From Clostridia bacterium (GTDB taxonomy: Bacteria; Bacillota; Clostridia; Oscillospirales; CAG-272), in the NCBI GenBank assembly GCA_017453255.1, contig JAFTKN010000027.1:1-64000 (forward strand): DNA of 64,000 nt, written 5' to 3'. A program made the translations under genes and the position numbers. Shown here in pieces: positions 62,911-64,000 of the stretch. Positions within the stretch are counted from its first letter, which is position 1, and the number at the start of each line of letters is the position of its first letter. Under the pieces are notes generated by a model. It was given only the letters and a program-made list of their open reading frames with translations, ran no database searches and was not told the DNA's origin.

Positions 62911-63977
62911 TGGATACACAAGCCTCTAAAATAGATATTCTTTCATTAAGCCTTGATGAGCTTAGTGAGAAAATTGTTGAAATTGGTGAGCCAAAATTCA
63001 GAGCTAAGCAGATTTTTTCTTGGATAAACAAGGGTATGTTTGGTAGTGAAATGACAAATATTTCAGTAGCATTACAAAATAAGCTTGAGGGCGTGTTTGA
63101 ATTTAGGCTTCCTAAGGTTAAAAAAAGATTAGTTTCTAAGCTTGACGGAACTATAAAATACCTATTTGAGCTAATAGACGGAGAGCAAATTGAGTCTGTG
63201 TTTATGGAATATGAGCATGGTAACACTCTTTGTATTTCCTCACAGGTTGGCTGTAGAATGGGCTGTAAATTCTGTGCCTCAACCTTAGCTGGTAGAGTCA
63301 GGGATTTAACCCCGTCAGAAATGCTTGGTCAGATAATCTCAGCCCAGAGGGACACAGGAAAAAGAATTTCCAATGTGGTTATGATGGGCATTGGCGAGCC
63401 ACTTGATAATTACGATAATGTAATTAAGTTTTTAAGGCTCGTAAGCTCCGAAAACGGACTAAACATAGGCTTAAGGCATATTTCACTTTCAACCTGTGGT
63501 CTTGTTGACAAAATTGATATGCTTTCAAATGAGGGCTTACCAATTACCTTGTCAATTTCCTTGCACGCCTATGACGATGAGGTTCGCTCACAAATTATGC
63601 CTGTGAACAAAAAATATCCAATAGGTGAGCTTTTAAAGGCTTGCGACAGATATTTTAACAAGACAGGCAGACGTATTTCCTTTGAATATACGCTAATAGC
63701 AGGTAAAAACGATACAAGGGAGGGAGCATTAGCCCTTGCATCGCTACTTAAAAAATATTTAAAAAGCTCCCAGCACGTTAATCTGATACCATTAAATGAG
63801 GTTTCGGAAACAGGACTAAGAACCTCAAAAAATGTAAATTTATTTAAAAACACCTTGCTTTCACAGGGCATAAATGCAACAGTCAGACGTAAATTAGGCT
63901 CTGATATAAATGCGTCCTGTGGTCAGCTAAGAAGACAAGAGGCAATAAAGAAAATTGACAAGGAGGACACTAAATGA
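62910..63977 (+). CDS. rlmN: 23S rRNA/tRNA m2A methyltransferase RlmN
   Basis: A radical-SAM enzyme, 355 residues. The CxxxCxxC cluster is CRMGCKFCAS; GIGEPLDNYDNV and SISLHAYDDEVRSQI follow. The C-terminal Cys in NASCGQL is the methyl-carrying residue. It overlaps the next gene by four bases (ATGA). Confidence 0.96.
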   Translation: MDTQASKIDILSLSLDELSEKIVEIGEPKFRAKQIFSWINKGMFGSEMTNISVALQNKLEGVFEFRLPKVKKRLVSKLDGTIKYLFELIDGEQIESVFMEYEHGNTLCISSQVGCRMGCKFCASTLAGRVRDLTPSEMLGQIISAQRDTGKRISNVVMMGIGEPLDNYDNVIKFLRLVSSENGLNIGLRHISLSTCGLVDKIDMLSNEGLPITLSISLHAYDDEVRSQIMPVNKKYPIGELLKACDRYFNKTGRRISFEYTLIAGKNDTREGALALASLLKKYLKSSQHVNLIPLNEVSETGLRTSKNVNLFKNTLLSQGINATVRRKLGSDINASCGQLRRQEAIKKIDKEDTK

Positions 63978-64000
63978 TTTGCTCGGCAAACACAGATAAG
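63974..64000 (+). CDS. Start of a probable PP2C protein phosphatase gene (partial)
   Basis: Only nine residues remain (MICSANTDK), cut by the window end. The opening A-x-T-D is typical of PrpC/Stp, and the usual order rsmB-rlmN-prpC-prkC supports it. AAGGAGGACA lies upstream inside rlmN. Confidence 0.55.

Noticed and set aside
1..64000. tRNA, rRNA, prophage or transposase genes
   Set aside because: I looked for tRNA-like cloverleaf cores, rRNA segments and integrase/transposase motifs in the spacers and frames and saw none.

Overview
The window is AT-rich chromosomal DNA from a low-GC Gram-positive bacterium of the class Clostridia. Evidence is the gene order of the complete S10-spc-alpha ribosomal superoperon, the zinc forms of S14 and S4, the AGGAGG-type ribosome binding sites, the spoIIR sporulation gene, the DUF5685/DnaJ pair, and the yicC-remA-gmk-rpoZ-priA-def-fmt-rsmB-rlmN series. 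The two rhamnosidase-like and two heparinase-like enzymes and the intergenic repeats suggest an uncultured gut anaerobe that eats plant or host glycans. That placement is inference; no rRNA or tRNA gene is present to test it.

Layout. 0-3 kb: a large secreted protein with leucine-rich repeats and Cys-pair modules. 3-5.5 kb: a small PTS operon (HPr, enzyme I, glucose-type EIIA). 5.6-9.6 kb: an XRE repressor divergent from a two-gene ABC exporter, with three matching palindromes between them. 9.8-18.8 kb: single genes and short operons, including a GH78-like enzyme, an acyl-ACP thioesterase, a MazF toxin, yceD-rpmF, PH-like membrane proteins, YihY, PduL and an alpha/beta hydrolase. 18.8-28.3 kb: a minus-strand catabolic cluster (OYE-type flavoenzyme, SDR, fumarate-reductase-like flavoprotein, TIM-barrel epimerase and two heparinase II/III-like proteins) with a divergent D-2-hydroxyacid dehydrogenase. 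28.4-30.4 kb: a polytopic membrane protein and an AraD-type epimerase/aldolase. 30.5-47.0 kb: 31 genes from rpsJ to rplQ, with a long structured leader and several structured spacers. 47.1-50.6 kb: a lipoprotein and a second GH78-like gene bracketed by repeat arrays in opposite orientation, including an exact 67-bp inverted repeat. 50.6-55.2 kb: pfkA, pncC, spoIIR and the DUF5685-DnaJ-membrane protein operon. 55.3-64 kb: a housekeeping operon from yicC to rlmN, running into a probable PP2C phosphatase gene cut by the window end.

How the genes fit together. The ribosomal block supplies translation, secretion (SecY), N-terminal Met removal (Map) and RNA polymerase alpha; the last operon adds omega, PriA, deformylase and Met-tRNA formyltransferase. 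The 18.8-28.3 kb cluster looks like a cytoplasmic route that opens a glycan or glycoside fragment with lyase-like enzymes and then remodels the product with three different redox enzymes. I do not recognise this combination as a named pathway, and it is the best candidate here for an undescribed system.
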